Origin: Canibacter zhoujuaniae
Lineage (GTDB): Bacteria > Actinomycetota > Actinomycetes > Actinomycetales > Microbacteriaceae
Direction: 5' to 3'
NCBI RefSeq assembly: GCF_011752015.1
Contig: NZ_JAAIKA010000001.1
Span: 310,001 to 374,000 of the forward strand
Length of the DNA: 64,000 nucleotides
Below the pieces are notes generated by a model. The model saw only the letters and a program-made list of their open reading frames with translations. It had not been told where the DNA came from and searched no databases. The position numbers and the translations under genes are program-made. Shown here one piece after another: positions 11,109 through 19,868 of the stretch. Each line of letters starts with the position of its first letter. Positions within the stretch are counted from its first letter, which is position 1.

Positions 11109-11984
11109 TTGTCGAATAATAAAACACAGTCAGCGACCGATTCGGTGCGGATCCCGAATCAGGAAGAACTGGACGCAGCAGCTTTGCGCGCCAGAGAAAA
11201 AGCTGCGGTTAACGAAGGTCTGCGTCTCCCCTGGAACCGTATGGTGGTTATCGGAGATTCATTTGCCGAGGGTGTGGGTGATCCTGACGACACCGCCCCG
11301 GGTGGTTTGCGCGGCTGGGCAGATCGCGTCGCAACCGTCCTCGCAAAGCACAATCCTGATCTGGCATACGCCAACCTCGCAGTGCGTGGCAAAGTGATTG
11401 ATCAGGTCATCGCTGAACAGGTTGATAAAGCACTTGCTTTAAAGCCTGATCTTGTTTTCATTTCTGCCGGCGGTAATGATGTTTTGCGGCCGAAAGCAAA
11501 CATTATCGAAATAATCGCAAAGCAAGAGAGCATCGTTAAACGTTTCACCGAAGCCGGAGCGACTGTTGTTCTGTTTAGCGCATTTGACAGCAGTGAGGGC
11601 GTTTTTAAAGCTATCTACAGTCGTGCCGCACTGTATTCTATGCATCAGCGCACCGTCGCTGAACGCTACGACGCAATAATAGTGAACCTGTGGGCGCGCA
11701 CCGAACTTACCGACTCGCGCTACTGGGCAGAAGACCGTCTGCACCTCAACCCGCTCGGTCACCATGCCGTAGCTATCTGCATCCTTGACAGCCTTAACGT
11801 GCCCCACTCGCTTGAAGCACGCAAACCCGAACCCGCTCCCGTGCGCACCTGGCGGGAGGCGCGAAAAGAAGACGCCGTATGGGCGCGCGAGTATTTGCTG
11901 CCGTGGGTGATCCGTCGTATTCGCCGAGTTTCCTCAGGCGATAACGTGGAGCCAAAGCGACCGGAGCCTGGTCCAGTTGAATAA
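11109..11984 (+). CDS. SGNH/GDSL-type hydrolase
   Basis: A 291-residue hydrolase or esterase of the SGNH fold with no signal peptide visible, so probably cytoplasmic. Block I is VVIGDSFAEGVGD with the nucleophile Ser, block III is SAGGNDVLRP with the Asn, and block V is DRLHLNPLGHHAVA with the Asp-x-x-His pair. The block II Gly lies in NLAVRGK. The substrate cannot be read from the sequence. The start is a TTG preceded by GGGAGG at good spacing. The C-terminal 40 residues are charged and Pro-rich. The stop overlaps the start of the MFS gene, which suggests a common message and perhaps a shared substrate. Confidence 0.85.
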   Translation: MSNNKTQSATDSVRIPNQEELDAAALRAREKAAVNEGLRLPWNRMVVIGDSFAEGVGDPDDTAPGGLRGWADRVATVLAKHNPDLAYANLAVRGKVIDQVIAEQVDKALALKPDLVFISAGGNDVLRPKANIIEIIAKQESIVKRFTEAGATVVLFSAFDSSEGVFKAIYSRAALYSMHQRTVAERYDAIIVNLWARTELTDSRYWAEDRLHLNPLGHHAVAICILDSLNVPHSLEARKPEPAPVRTWREARKEDAVWAREYLLPWVIRRIRRVSSGDNVEPKRPEPGPVE

Positions 11985-13206
11985 CAGGAAAACAGTTTTA
12001 CTCGCTATCATCGCGCTTGCGATAGGCAGTTTTGGTATAGGCGCTGCGGAATTTCTGCCGATGGGCATCCTGCCTGAGATCGCGAGTGATCTTTTAGAGA
12101 CGCAATACATCACAAATCGCGATCTCGCGCTCGGTAATTCCAGCTGGTTTATTAGCGCATACGCAATGGGTGTAATTATCGGAGCGCCGGTTGTCACCAT
12201 TCTGGCCGGTCGTTTTAACCCAAAACGTGTGCTGCTTATTTTTATGGTTAGCTTCGTGCTCACCACACTTGCTACCGTGCTCACTAATAACTTTGCGCTC
12301 GCTGTCGTTATGCGTTTTATCGCCGGTTTACCGCACGGCTCCTATTTCGGTCTTGCGCCGCTGGTTGCAGCACGTATGATGGGGCCGGGCCAGCGTGGCA
12401 GAGCCGTCAGCTACGTCATGCTCGGGCTCCCGCTCGCCTCCCTCGCTGGGGTGCCGGTGCTAACTCTTGTTGGCCAAACCTTCGGCTGGCGCATCGCGCT
12501 CGGCGTAATAGCCGGTGTTTTTCTGCTCGCGGTGATTGCTATCGCCGTTACTGTGCCAGCGCAGGAAACTCCGGCACATGCGCCGCTCACATCGCAATTC
12601 CGGGTGCTTACAAAACCGCTTTTGTGGCTTGCTTTTATCGCAGCGATGTTGGGCACCGCCGGGTTTTTTGCGGTGTACTCATATATTTCACCGCTGGTAA
12701 CAGATGTCGCGCAGCTTGACGCGCACTTAGTTTCGGCAACCCTCGTATTGGTCGGCCTCGGTCAAACACTCGGCAGCCTGACCGGCGGCAGGTTAGCCGA
12801 TATCAATAAACGCTTCTGGATGCGCATTGCACTGCTTGCTTTCCTCACCGGCTGCGCGATTGTTGCTTTTGGCGCACACAATCCACTCATCTTGGGCGCA
12901 GGTGTTTTCGTGATGGCGTTTTCTAGCGGCGCCTGCAGCCCGATGGTTGCAGTATGGATGATGGATATAACTCCTGAATCACCGGTGATCGGCAGCTCTC
13001 TGATGCATTCAGCATTCAACGCAGCGAACGCTCTCGGTGCCGCCGGCGGCGGTCTCATGGTCGGCCTCGGGTTCGGCTTTAACTCACCCGCATTCTTAGC
13101 GATTGGGTTTACCGCTTTAGGGTTATTGGCGCTGCTGTTAGCGCAGCGTGTGCAGCGTCACTTAGGTGTTGCAACAGCACCTATTCAAACTCTGAATCAA
13201 AGCTGA
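11977..13206 (+). CDS. MFS exporter of the AraJ/DHA1 type
   Basis: A 409-residue, twelve-segment major facilitator. The first helix carries FGIGAAEFLPMGILPEIA, the pattern of the AraJ/Cmx and sugar-efflux branch of drug:proton antiporters. A-type loop signature between helices 2 and 3 appears as GRFNPKRVLL, and GRLADIN is the matching repeat in the second half. An efflux function is inferred from family; the substrate is unknown. The start is TTG, overlapping the preceding stop by eight bases, which would fit translational coupling with the SGNH hydrolase. Convergent with gluQ, 10 bases apart. Confidence 0.85.
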   Translation: MNNRKTVLLAIIALAIGSFGIGAAEFLPMGILPEIASDLLETQYITNRDLALGNSSWFISAYAMGVIIGAPVVTILAGRFNPKRVLLIFMVSFVLTTLATVLTNNFALAVVMRFIAGLPHGSYFGLAPLVAARMMGPGQRGRAVSYVMLGLPLASLAGVPVLTLVGQTFGWRIALGVIAGVFLLAVIAIAVTVPAQETPAHAPLTSQFRVLTKPLLWLAFIAAMLGTAGFFAVYSYISPLVTDVAQLDAHLVSATLVLVGLGQTLGSLTGGRLADINKRFWMRIALLAFLTGCAIVAFGAHNPLILGAGVFVMAFSSGACSPMVAVWMMDITPESPVIGSSLMHSAFNAANALGAAGGGLMVGLGFGFNSPAFLAIGFTALGLLALLLAQRVQRHLGVATAPIQTLNQS

Positions 13207-13216
13207 TTCTTTTCGC

Positions 13217-14140
13217 TTATAACCCCGCAAAGATCCACGGCTTTTTCGGAAGTTTCGCATACTCGAAGCGTGAAATTAGTTGTGTGGCACTAACCACTTC
13301 ACCGGGTTTACTAAGCCCCAAAGATTCTGCCATTTTAGAGAGCACCTCACTAGGGTTGATCCCCAACTCAAGCAGCTCTGCCAGGGTGACAGCGCCATCA
13401 CGTTTAGCTAAGCGCTGACCCTGTTTGTTTAAAACCAGCGGCACGTGTGCATATTCAGGAGCTTTTAGACCGAGCAGATCATAAAGCACGAGCTGTCTCG
13501 GAGTGCTCAGCGCAAGATCCTCTCCCCGCACCACCTGATCCACTCCCGCTGCGGCATCATCAACCACGGTTGCAAGATTATAGGCGTAGGTGCCGTCACC
13601 ACGTCGCAATACGAAATCATCAACAGAGCCTGTAACTCTGCCGAGCAGCGCGTCTGTAAACGAGCGCTCTTGGGCCGGTGCTGGTGTGCGCAGACGGAGT
13701 GCCGGGTTGCGCCCACCAAACTGCTCCTGCTTGTTCGCGATCTCTGCTGCACTCAGGTTGCGGCAGGTGCCCGGATACGCTCCCGGCGGTGCATGCGGCG
13801 CGGTGGGTGCTTGCAGAATATCCTTACGCGAGCAGAAACACTCAAACACTAATCCGGCTGCGGTAAGCTTCTCAACCGCTGCAGCATAGCTTGCGGATCG
13901 ATCCGCCTGCCACACAGCAGGCTCATCCCAGTCAAGCCCAAGCAGTTTTAAATCCGACAGCTGTGCTGGCCCTGCGCCGGCATCTCTATCGCGATCGAGG
14001 TTATCGATCCGCACTAAAAATTTACGGCCGGTAGAGCGAGCAGCAAGCCACGCCACAAGAGCCGTGCTCAGATTACCGATGTGCAGGCGCCCGCTTGGAC
14101 TCGGCGCATAACGCCCCGCACCTCGCCCAATAGTTTCCAT
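13217..14140 (-). CDS. gluQ: Glutamyl-Q tRNA(Asp) synthetase
   Basis: A truncated class I synthetase that glutamylates queuosine in tRNA(Asp) rather than charging tRNA(Glu). At 307 residues it lacks the anticodon-binding domain of GltX. RYAPSPSGRLHIGNLSTAL contains the HIGH-type motif, and QRLAKRDGAV is the KMSKS equivalent. A zinc site fits FECFCSRKDI plus YPGTCR downstream, the hallmark distinguishing GluQ from GltX. Its presence would make sense if the tRNA carries queuosine; no queuosine genes are in the window. It follows metK by nine bases, so the metK riboswitch may affect it too. Confidence 0.9.
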   Translation of the reverse strand: METIGRGAGRYAPSPSGRLHIGNLSTALVAWLAARSTGRKFLVRIDNLDRDRDAGAGPAQLSDLKLLGLDWDEPAVWQADRSASYAAAVEKLTAAGLVFECFCSRKDILQAPTAPHAPPGAYPGTCRNLSAAEIANKQEQFGGRNPALRLRTPAPAQERSFTDALLGRVTGSVDDFVLRRGDGTYAYNLATVVDDAAAGVDQVVRGEDLALSTPRQLVLYDLLGLKAPEYAHVPLVLNKQGQRLAKRDGAVTLAELLELGINPSEVLSKMAESLGLSKPGEVVSATQLISRFEYAKLPKKPWIFAGL

Positions 14141-14149
14141 AACTCCAGA

Positions 14150-15331
14150 TTACGCGGCAGCCTGTTTTAACGCAGCTATTTTGGGGGTGTGCTCCCACGT
14201 GAACTCGGGCAGTTCTCTGCCAAAGTGACCGTATGCGGCTGTCTTTGCATAAATCGGGCGCTTCAGCTTTAGCTCATCAATCAGAGCAGCCGGCCGCAAA
14301 TCGAATGTGCGCTGCAGGGCTTTCGCAATCTCTTCATCAGAGATAACACCGGTGCCAAAAGTGTCAACGTAAAGCCCAACCGGCCGCGCCTTACCGATCG
14401 CATACGCCACCTGCAGCTCTGCTCGCTCGGCAAGCCCCGCAGCAACAACATGTTTTGCAAGCCACCGCATCGCATACGCGCCTGAGCGATCAACCTTTGA
14501 TGGATCTTTGCCGCTGAACGCACCGCCGCCGTGTCGTGCCGCTCCCCCGTAGGTATCAATGATGATTTTACGTCCCGTCAGACCGGCGTCTGCTTGCGGG
14601 CCACCAACAATAAACGAGCCTGAGGGGTTAACGTGTAATTTTAACTGCTCCAGATCTAGGCCGGTTTCGTGCAGGATCGGCGCAACTACGTGATGTGCAG
14701 CCGCTTCCCGGATCTCATCTTGGGAAACATGTTCAGCATGCTGGGTTGACAGCACAACAGTGTCAACCAGCTTTGGCACACCATTTTCAAGCCCTAAAGT
14801 CACCTGGGTTTTACCGTCTGGTCGCAGCCACTCTAGAACTCCAGTTTGACGCACCTCTTGCAGGCGCGCAGCAAGCGCGTGCGCGATAGTGAGTGCTGGC
14901 GGCATTAGTGTCGGGGTTTCGTTTGTTGCGTAACCGAACATTATCCCCTGGTCACCGGCCCCCTGCAGGTCGAAAGGATCCTCGGCTGTCGCACTGCGTT
15001 GTTCGGCAGAGACTGAGACGCCCTCGCCAATCTCAGGCGACTGCGGCGCAACAAAAATTTGCACCTCACAGTTTGCAGCATCAAGGCCGTATGCGGGATC
15101 CGTGTATCCGATCTCTCTAATAGTTTTCCGCGCGATTGCCTCAAGGTCGATACCTGCGTTAGAGCTCACCTCGCCGGCGATCACGATCCGACCGTTACCG
15201 GCCAGCGTTTCGACAGCGACACGGCTTGTGGGATCCGCACCCAAGTAGGCATCAAGTATGGCGTCACTGACCTGGTCACACAGTTTGTCAGGGTGACCGG
15301 CGGTGACAGATTCGGAGGTGAAGAGCTGCAT
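14150..15331 (-). CDS. metK: S-adenosylmethionine synthetase
   Basis: Makes S-adenosylmethionine from methionine and ATP. The 393-residue protein begins with [18 protein letters not shown], the ATP-binding signature. [12 protein letters not shown] is the nonapeptide-like glycine loop, and [22 protein letters not shown] is the phosphate-binding loop (GGGAFSGKD). I choose the ATG at 15331, since the family begins at this point; a longer frame upstream adds 13 residues with no similarity. About 64 bases upstream ends a SAM-IV-type riboswitch, so end-product control is likely. gluQ follows closely. Confidence 0.97.
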   Translation of the reverse strand: MQLFTSESVTAGHPDKLCDQVSDAILDAYLGADPTSRVAVETLAGNGRIVIAGEVSSNAGIDLEAIARKTIREIGYTDPAYGLDAANCEVQIFVAPQSPEIGEGVSVSAEQRSATAEDPFDLQGAGDQGIMFGYATNETPTLMPPALTIAHALAARLQEVRQTGVLEWLRPDGKTQVTLGLENGVPKLVDTVVLSTQHAEHVSQDEIREAAAHHVVAPILHETGLDLEQLKLHVNPSGSFIVGGPQADAGLTGRKIIIDTYGGAARHGGGAFSGKDPSKVDRSGAYAMRWLAKHVVAAGLAERAELQVAYAIGKARPVGLYVDTFGTGVISDEEIAKALQRTFDLRPAALIDELKLKRPIYAKTAAYGHFGRELPEFTWEHTPKIAALKQAAA

Positions 15332-15394
15332 TTCATCTCGCTTTCGTGGTTGTTCATTGCTTGCACGCACGAGATGAGCAGATATTCATTGTCT

Positions 15395-15497
15395 TGCTGC
15401 ACCGTGTGCGCCGGTTCTTACCCTGGGACACCCGGAACAATGAGCTCGGGTTGTCGTGCAGCCAGCCAGGTACTGTAAGGCTGCAACTCTTGAACTG
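15395..15497 (-). promoter_or_regulatory. SAM-IV/SAM-I-IV-type riboswitch upstream of metK
   Basis: Reading the minus strand, GTTC (15495-15492) pairs with GAAC (15417-15414) as P1. It is followed by AAGAGT, corresponding to the conserved AUGAGUG. A perfect seven-pair P2 is made by TGCAGCC (15485-15479) and GGCTGCA (15463-15457). Then comes CGACAACCC, close to the conserved CGGCAACCC, a P3 with ACCCG and CGGGT arms, and GGGTGTCCCAGGGTAAGAAC, which matches the family's GGGGUGCCCCGGGUGAUGACC segment. A small hairpin GCACACGGTGC (15409-15399) follows P1, as expected for the extra helix. It lies about 65-80 bases before metK. The identification is from memory of the motif; a covariance search would decide it. 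Confidence 0.8.
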
Positions 15498-15542
15498 TTG
15501 AAAGCGTAACAGATTTTTACAAAAACCTCGACACGCCCCCCC

Positions 15543-15572
15543 TTACGCTGGAAGGCTTGTTGCGCTTATTCT
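15543..15572 (+). promoter_or_regulatory. Possible promoter of a leaderless message
   Basis: A -10-like TATTCT (15567-15572) ends six bases before the ATG of the ABC gene at 15579, so transcription would begin at or next to the start codon. No Shine-Dalgarno is visible upstream of that ATG. A weak -35-like TTACGC sits at 15543-15548 with an 18-base spacer. Leaderless messages are common in actinobacteria; transcript ends were not available. Confidence 0.4.
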
Positions 15573-15578
15573 TAAACA

Positions 15579-16547
15579 ATGATCGAAGTTGAAAATCTAA
15601 CTAAAACGTACGGCAGCAAGAAGGCGATTGCCGATCTCAGTTTTTCGGTTCCGGACGGGCAGGTAACTGGATTTCTCGGCCCAAACGGCTCCGGCAAGTC
15701 AACAACGATGCGTTGCATGCTTGGGCTGGATACCCCCAGCTCTGGTTCTGTCAGATTTACGGGCGCAGTTGACGGTAAAAGCTACGATTCTGATTTCTCG
15801 AAGTTGCCTAATAAATCGCGAGTTGCCGGCGCTATTCTCGACGCCAATTGGTTCACACCCAAACGCTCCGGGTATGGGCATCTGAGTGTACTGGCTGCGA
15901 GCGGCGGGATACCGCAGTCTCGGGTTGCTGAGTGCCTCGATCTCGTAGGCATGACAGCGGTCGCGAAAAAACCTATGAAAAGCTACTCGCTTGGCATGAA
16001 ACAGCGCATCAACTTCGCTGCTGCACTGCTGGGAGACCCGCAGCATCTGCTCTTGGACGAACCTGTTAACGGCCTCGACCCCGAGGGTGTGCGCTGGCTG
16101 CGTGATACGATCCGCTTCCTCGCCTCCCAAGGGCGGGCTGTGCTGGTGTCTTCGCATCTTCTGAATGAGATGCAGCTCACCGCAGATCGACTGGTTGTAA
16201 TCGGCCGCGGGCAGCTGCTTGGAGAATATTCCATGCAAGAATTCCTCGCCGGTAACGCTGCGGTTATTGTCGAGTGCCCAGAACACGTGCGGCTAACCGC
16301 CTTATTGCAAAATGCAGGATATCGAGTTAATACGAGCTCTAAAGCTGCTTCCCAAATTGAGGTTGAAATCTCTGAAGAGCAAAACGAAGCAGCAGCGCGT
16401 GCAGATATCGCCGGCCTCGCACTCGCAAATGGGCTTCCCATCACACAGCTCTACACACAAACGGTCGGACTTGAAGAAACATTCCTAAAACTAACCGGCG
16501 CCTCCCAAGAGTATTCAACTGCGCAGGTAGACGGAGGCCAAAACTAA
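15579..16547 (+). CDS. ABC transporter ATP-binding protein, BcrA/NatA type
   Basis: The nucleotide-binding half of an ABC-2-type exporter with the next gene. The 322 residues contain Walker A FLGPNGSGKSTTMRC (about residues 31-45), a bacitracin-type signature YSLGMKQR, Walker B LLLDEPVNGLDPEG, and a switch-region SSHLLNEM. The C-terminal third (from about residue 225) is an accessory domain as in BcrA-like and NatA-like proteins. Known relatives export antimicrobial peptides, polyketides or sodium, so the substrate cannot be fixed. The start probably lies on a leaderless message. It overlaps the permease gene by one base. A lipoprotein and a MacB-like exporter follow downstream. Confidence 0.9.
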   Translation: MIEVENLTKTYGSKKAIADLSFSVPDGQVTGFLGPNGSGKSTTMRCMLGLDTPSSGSVRFTGAVDGKSYDSDFSKLPNKSRVAGAILDANWFTPKRSGYGHLSVLAASGGIPQSRVAECLDLVGMTAVAKKPMKSYSLGMKQRINFAAALLGDPQHLLLDEPVNGLDPEGVRWLRDTIRFLASQGRAVLVSSHLLNEMQLTADRLVVIGRGQLLGEYSMQEFLAGNAAVIVECPEHVRLTALLQNAGYRVNTSSKAASQIEVEISEEQNEAAARADIAGLALANGLPITQLYTQTVGLEETFLKLTGASQEYSTAQVDGGQN

Positions 16548-17317
16548 TGAACAATCTAATGAACGCAATTAAAGCTGAAGTTATTAAACTAGCGTCTCTG
16601 CGCTCCACCATTCTGTATACAGTTTTGCTAACTGGTAGCCTCTACGGGCCGCAGGTGCTTTCGGCGGTGTTTGCCGGAGAAGACAGTGTTGAAACATGGG
16701 GATCTATCTTCACCACATCATCTTTTATCTTCGCGATCATCGCAGCGGTGTTTTCTGCTTCTAGCGTTGGAGGCGATATTTCGTCCGGTCTTAACGCTCA
16801 TGCATTCCTGACTCAGCAAAAACGTTGGCAGTGGTTGTGCGCCAAAGCTGTGACTGGATTTACGTTTCTGACACTGAATCTGCTGCTCGGAGTTGCCTTG
16901 AGCTTACTGGTTATTTGGATCGCCCCAAACGTTAGATTTGCTGATAGGGGTTATGGCGAAGCACTTGCCGCAATTTTGCCAATTGTTTTGATGTGGGCTG
17001 CAAGTTTCGGCTTTTCTGCCCTGTTCAGAAGTCTTGTTTCAGGCATGACGATTACGCTGGTCTACTACATGGTTATCGAGAGTCTGCTGTTCACGGCTGC
17101 GGTTTACATAGAAGCGCTGCACCCTCTTGCTAAGGTGCTGGCGATCCCACGAACGCAAGACATTGCTGCTTATGTGGACAACTTCGCTGCTGTAGAGCCT
17201 GGGTGGAGCGTCGACTCGCCTGCTCCGCTGTGGTACAACATTGTTGTTTTGGCCGCATATATTGTAATTCCGCTGGTGCTGGGCTTGATTAGAAACCAAA
17301 AGTCAGATGTTAAATAA
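16547..17317 (+). CDS. ABC-2 type transporter permease
   Basis: A 256-residue integral membrane partner of the preceding ATPase. About six hydrophobic segments are seen, starting near residue 20 and ending with VVLAAYIVIPLVLGLI. It begins with a helix containing IKAEVIKLASLRST, which is typical for the NatB/ABC-2 group where the first segment enters after a short cytoplasmic tail. The start ATG overlaps the stop of the ATPase in TAATGA. The cargo is unknown; the neighbouring lipoprotein and adaptor make an envelope or antimicrobial-peptide role plausible. Confidence 0.85.
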   Translation: MNNLMNAIKAEVIKLASLRSTILYTVLLTGSLYGPQVLSAVFAGEDSVETWGSIFTTSSFIFAIIAAVFSASSVGGDISSGLNAHAFLTQQKRWQWLCAKAVTGFTFLTLNLLLGVALSLLVIWIAPNVRFADRGYGEALAAILPIVLMWAASFGFSALFRSLVSGMTITLVYYMVIESLLFTAAVYIEALHPLAKVLAIPRTQDIAAYVDNFAAVEPGWSVDSPAPLWYNIVVLAAYIVIPLVLGLIRNQKSDVK

Positions 17318-17338
17318 CAATTTGATTATTTGCGGTTA

Positions 17339-17388
17339 TTTACGACGATTGCGGCTCTAGTATAGCTGTACGCACTTACATCCGTACA
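17339..17388 (+). promoter_or_regulatory. Candidate promoter and inverted repeat ahead of the lipoprotein gene
   Basis: TTTACG (17339-17344) and TATAGC (17361-17366), 16 bases apart, form a plausible promoter 40 bases before the start. An inverted repeat TGTACG (17367-17372) with CGTACA (17383-17388) overlaps the expected transcription start and could be an operator or a 5' stem. An AAAGGAG ribosome-binding site follows at 17388-17394. Confidence 0.4.
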
Positions 17389-17403
17389 AAGGAGTAGACA
17401 GCA

Positions 17404-18453
17404 ATGAGCTTCAAAAAGAGAGCGCTGCCAACAATCGCGATTCTCGCTTCATCACTATTGGTGCTCAGCGGTTGTGGTTCACAGAACAACGCTAGCAGCG
17501 CCGCCGATCTCGATTATGACAAGCTACCTTTAAACCAGTTTTTTAACGAGATCTACTCAGCCAACGATTACGATGCCGATAAGGCATACGAAACGCTGGT
17601 TAAGGCGGAGGAAAAAATTGCCTCATGTATGCAGGATCAGGGTTGGGATTACACACCGAACCCACCAAAGCGTGAGGATTTCAGTGACGATTACAGCTCT
17701 TCTGATGATGATTTATCGTACGACTCAAGAGAGTATGCGGAAAAACACGGTTACGGCATCACCGAAGTTCCGGGCGGCTTAAATGACGAAGATATTGACG
17801 GCGCCCAGCAGGTAGATCCCAATCAAGACTATGTAAACAGTCTGAGTGACTCAGAACGGGACGCATACTACGAGTCACTGCAGGGCCCTTCGCTTACTGA
17901 AGAGCAAATGGCTGCGATTGAAGCTGGCGAGGCAAGCTGGGATGATTACGACCAGGGCTGCTACGGCAGCATAAGGCATGATGAAATGTCACAGGATCCT
18001 ATTGGTGCGCTGCAGGATGATCCTGAAATCAAAGACCTGCTTGAGAAAATAGGTGAACTAGCTAACTCTGAGTATGACAAAACACACGCTGACTACCCCT
18101 TCCACGATCTCGACCGAGAGCTGTCTGACTGTCTAGCAAAAGCGGATGTTGGGTTAGACAACTTAGGTGACCAAAGTGCGCAAGATATTCTCTGGGAGGA
18201 ATACAACGAGCTAGCTGCTGCATCTGATGATTCTGGCGAGACCAGTTCTGCTTCGCCGGAAGAGTTAGAGGCCTTTAAAAAGCGCGAGCGAGAGGTTGCC
18301 GTTGCTGAGTGGGATTGCAAGGAAAAGATCGGGTATCACAAAAAACACTACGATATAACGTTTGAGCGGCAGACCCAATTCGTCAACGAGAATAAGGCGA
18401 CTCTCAACCGTGTAACAGCTCTCGTCAACGAGAAGAACTCGAAAAGCAAGTAA
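17404..18453 (+). CDS. Predicted lipoprotein, unknown function
   Basis: A 349-residue exported lipoprotein. The signal peptide has basic residues (Lys4, Lys5, Arg6), a hydrophobic core and a lipobox LSGC with Cys24 as the acylated residue, processed by the Lgt encoded later in this window. The mature part is rich in Asp, Glu, Ser and Tyr, including a run of acidic and serine residues around 95-105, and is largely helical. Four cysteines outside the lipobox (in ASCMQDQGW, QGCYG, SDCL, DCKEK) could form two disulfides. A good AAAGGAG site precedes it. It is placed between an ABC-2 pair and a MacB-like adaptor, so it may be a sensor or accessory of that export system; I do not recognise a named family. 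Confidence 0.75.
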   Translation: MSFKKRALPTIAILASSLLVLSGCGSQNNASSAADLDYDKLPLNQFFNEIYSANDYDADKAYETLVKAEEKIASCMQDQGWDYTPNPPKREDFSDDYSSSDDDLSYDSREYAEKHGYGITEVPGGLNDEDIDGAQQVDPNQDYVNSLSDSERDAYYESLQGPSLTEEQMAAIEAGEASWDDYDQGCYGSIRHDEMSQDPIGALQDDPEIKDLLEKIGELANSEYDKTHADYPFHDLDRELSDCLAKADVGLDNLGDQSAQDILWEEYNELAAASDDSGETSSASPEELEAFKKREREVAVAEWDCKEKIGYHKKHYDITFERQTQFVNENKATLNRVTALVNEKNSKSK

Positions 18454-18473
18454 CGCGACAGGGTAGATTTCTG

Positions 18474-19868
18474 ATGATTGATAACGAGCAAGCGCCTGAG
18501 CTGGATACCAACACCACTGACGAAGATACAAATACCACTGATGAGGATGCCAGCACAGAGCCCACCACGAAATCTAAAAAAGGTCTCAGCGGTTCAAAAC
18601 TTGTTGCAGTAATTGCCGCCGTAGCTCTTGCCTCACTTCTGGCGGGTGTGCTCATAATGCAGTTTATTGTGTCACCTGCAGAGCTTGCTGCACGCAAAGA
18701 AGCCCCCGAGGCCGGCCCGATCAGCGCGCCTATCGAACTTCGGAAGATAGAGAACAAGATCATCACTCGCGGTGAAATATCATTCGCTGATGCGGTTGCT
18801 GTCGAGTTAGACACAGCCGGCAGCGAAGAACGCCCTATCATAACCGGAAATCTACCCAAAGTTGGTGATCTCTTAGAAGCAGGCACTCTCGCACTTGAGG
18901 TTGCGGGTCGGCCGGTCGTAGTGTTACCGGGCGAGCTGCCTGCTTACCGCACTCTCAAAGTCGGGATGCAGGGGCCTGATGTGCTGCAGCTGAAACAGGC
19001 TCTTGCATCGCTCGGGTATGGCGTTGGTGATGTTACTAGCAATCTGTTCGACGCTGCGACTTCTGAAGCGGTCGCCGCACTGTACCGCGATCTCGGTTAT
19101 AAGGCACCGGACGGCGGGCTCGAGGGGCGCAAAACTATCCGCGATCTCGAACGGCAGTATTCAGAAGCACAGGACGTAGAGCCGGTTGACCAGGGGCTGC
19201 TGCGCGATATTGAGGAACAGTACCGCCTTGCTGTTGAAGCAAATATGGTCTACCTGCCGGCTTCGGAAGTTCTCTATCTAACTGATCTGCCGCGTCGTGT
19301 CGATGAGCTGCGAGTGAAGCGTGGCGATGTTTTGAGCGGTTCCCCCATGAGTGTCTCAGGCGCGACTCTGTCAATCACCGGCACAGTGAGCAAACAGGAT
19401 GCAGAGTCAATCACCGTCGGCTCGACCGCAACTTTTGTGCATCGCGGTAAAGACTACACAGCCACTGTGAAGGAAGTGCGCAGGGGGTCTGCAAACACCG
19501 AGAATAAAGATGAGGGATCAGAGGGCGATAAGAACTCCAACAGCGGTGACTCTTCCGGCCGCTATCAGGTCGTGCTAGAGCCGCAAGGTTTGTCTGCTGA
19601 AGACGTAACCGAGCTGCGCGGTAACAACGTGCGCGTTACGATCCCCATCGCTGCCACAGAGTCTGAAGTGTTAGCAGTGCCTGTTGCGGCGGTGACAGCA
19701 GGATCAGGCGGTGAAGACCGCATCGAGCTGCTCATCTCGAAAGATAAAGGCGGGATGGAAACCGCTTTAGTCGAGGTCACCACCGGTCTCGCCGCTGAAG
19801 GATTTGTAGAAATTTCAAGCACAGACAAGCGCGTTAAAGAAGGCGCTAAGGTTGTGGTGGGCCGCTAA
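18474..19868 (+). CDS. Membrane-anchored adaptor with a peptidoglycan-binding domain
   Basis: A 464-residue protein resembling MacA/HlyD-type adaptors of Gram-positive bacteria. An acidic cytoplasmic N terminus contains a perfect tandem NTTDEDTNTTDED. A single membrane segment follows at about residues 43-64 (LVAVIAAVALASLLAGVLIM), then the extracytoplasmic part. A PG_binding_1-type domain (VGMQGPDVLQLKQALASLGY, around residues 165-200) is inserted between lipoyl-like halves. A serine- and acid-rich linker (about 345-360) precedes the final beta-barrel. The stop overlaps the start of the LolD-like ATPase, so the three genes form one MacAB-like module. The substrate is unknown. Confidence 0.8.
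   Translation: MIDNEQAPELDTNTTDEDTNTTDEDASTEPTTKSKKGLSGSKLVAVIAAVALASLLAGVLIMQFIVSPAELAARKEAPEAGPISAPIELRKIENKIITRGEISFADAVAVELDTAGSEERPIITGNLPKVGDLLEAGTLALEVAGRPVVVLPGELPAYRTLKVGMQGPDVLQLKQALASLGYGVGDVTSNLFDAATSEAVAALYRDLGYKAPDGGLEGRKTIRDLERQYSEAQDVEPVDQGLLRDIEEQYRLAVEANMVYLPASEVLYLTDLPRRVDELRVKRGDVLSGSPMSVSGATLSITGTVSKQDAESITVGSTATFVHRGKDYTATVKEVRRGSANTENKDEGSEGDKNSNSGDSSGRYQVVLEPQGLSAEDVTELRGNNVRVTIPIAATESEVLAVPVAAVTAGSGGEDRIELLISKDKGGMETALVEVTTGLAAEGFVEISSTDKRVKEGAKVVVGR

Noticed and set aside
15699-16286. Minus-strand frame opposite the ABC ATPase
   Set aside because: The plus-strand ATPase motifs are unmistakable, and this frame has no recognisable domain.
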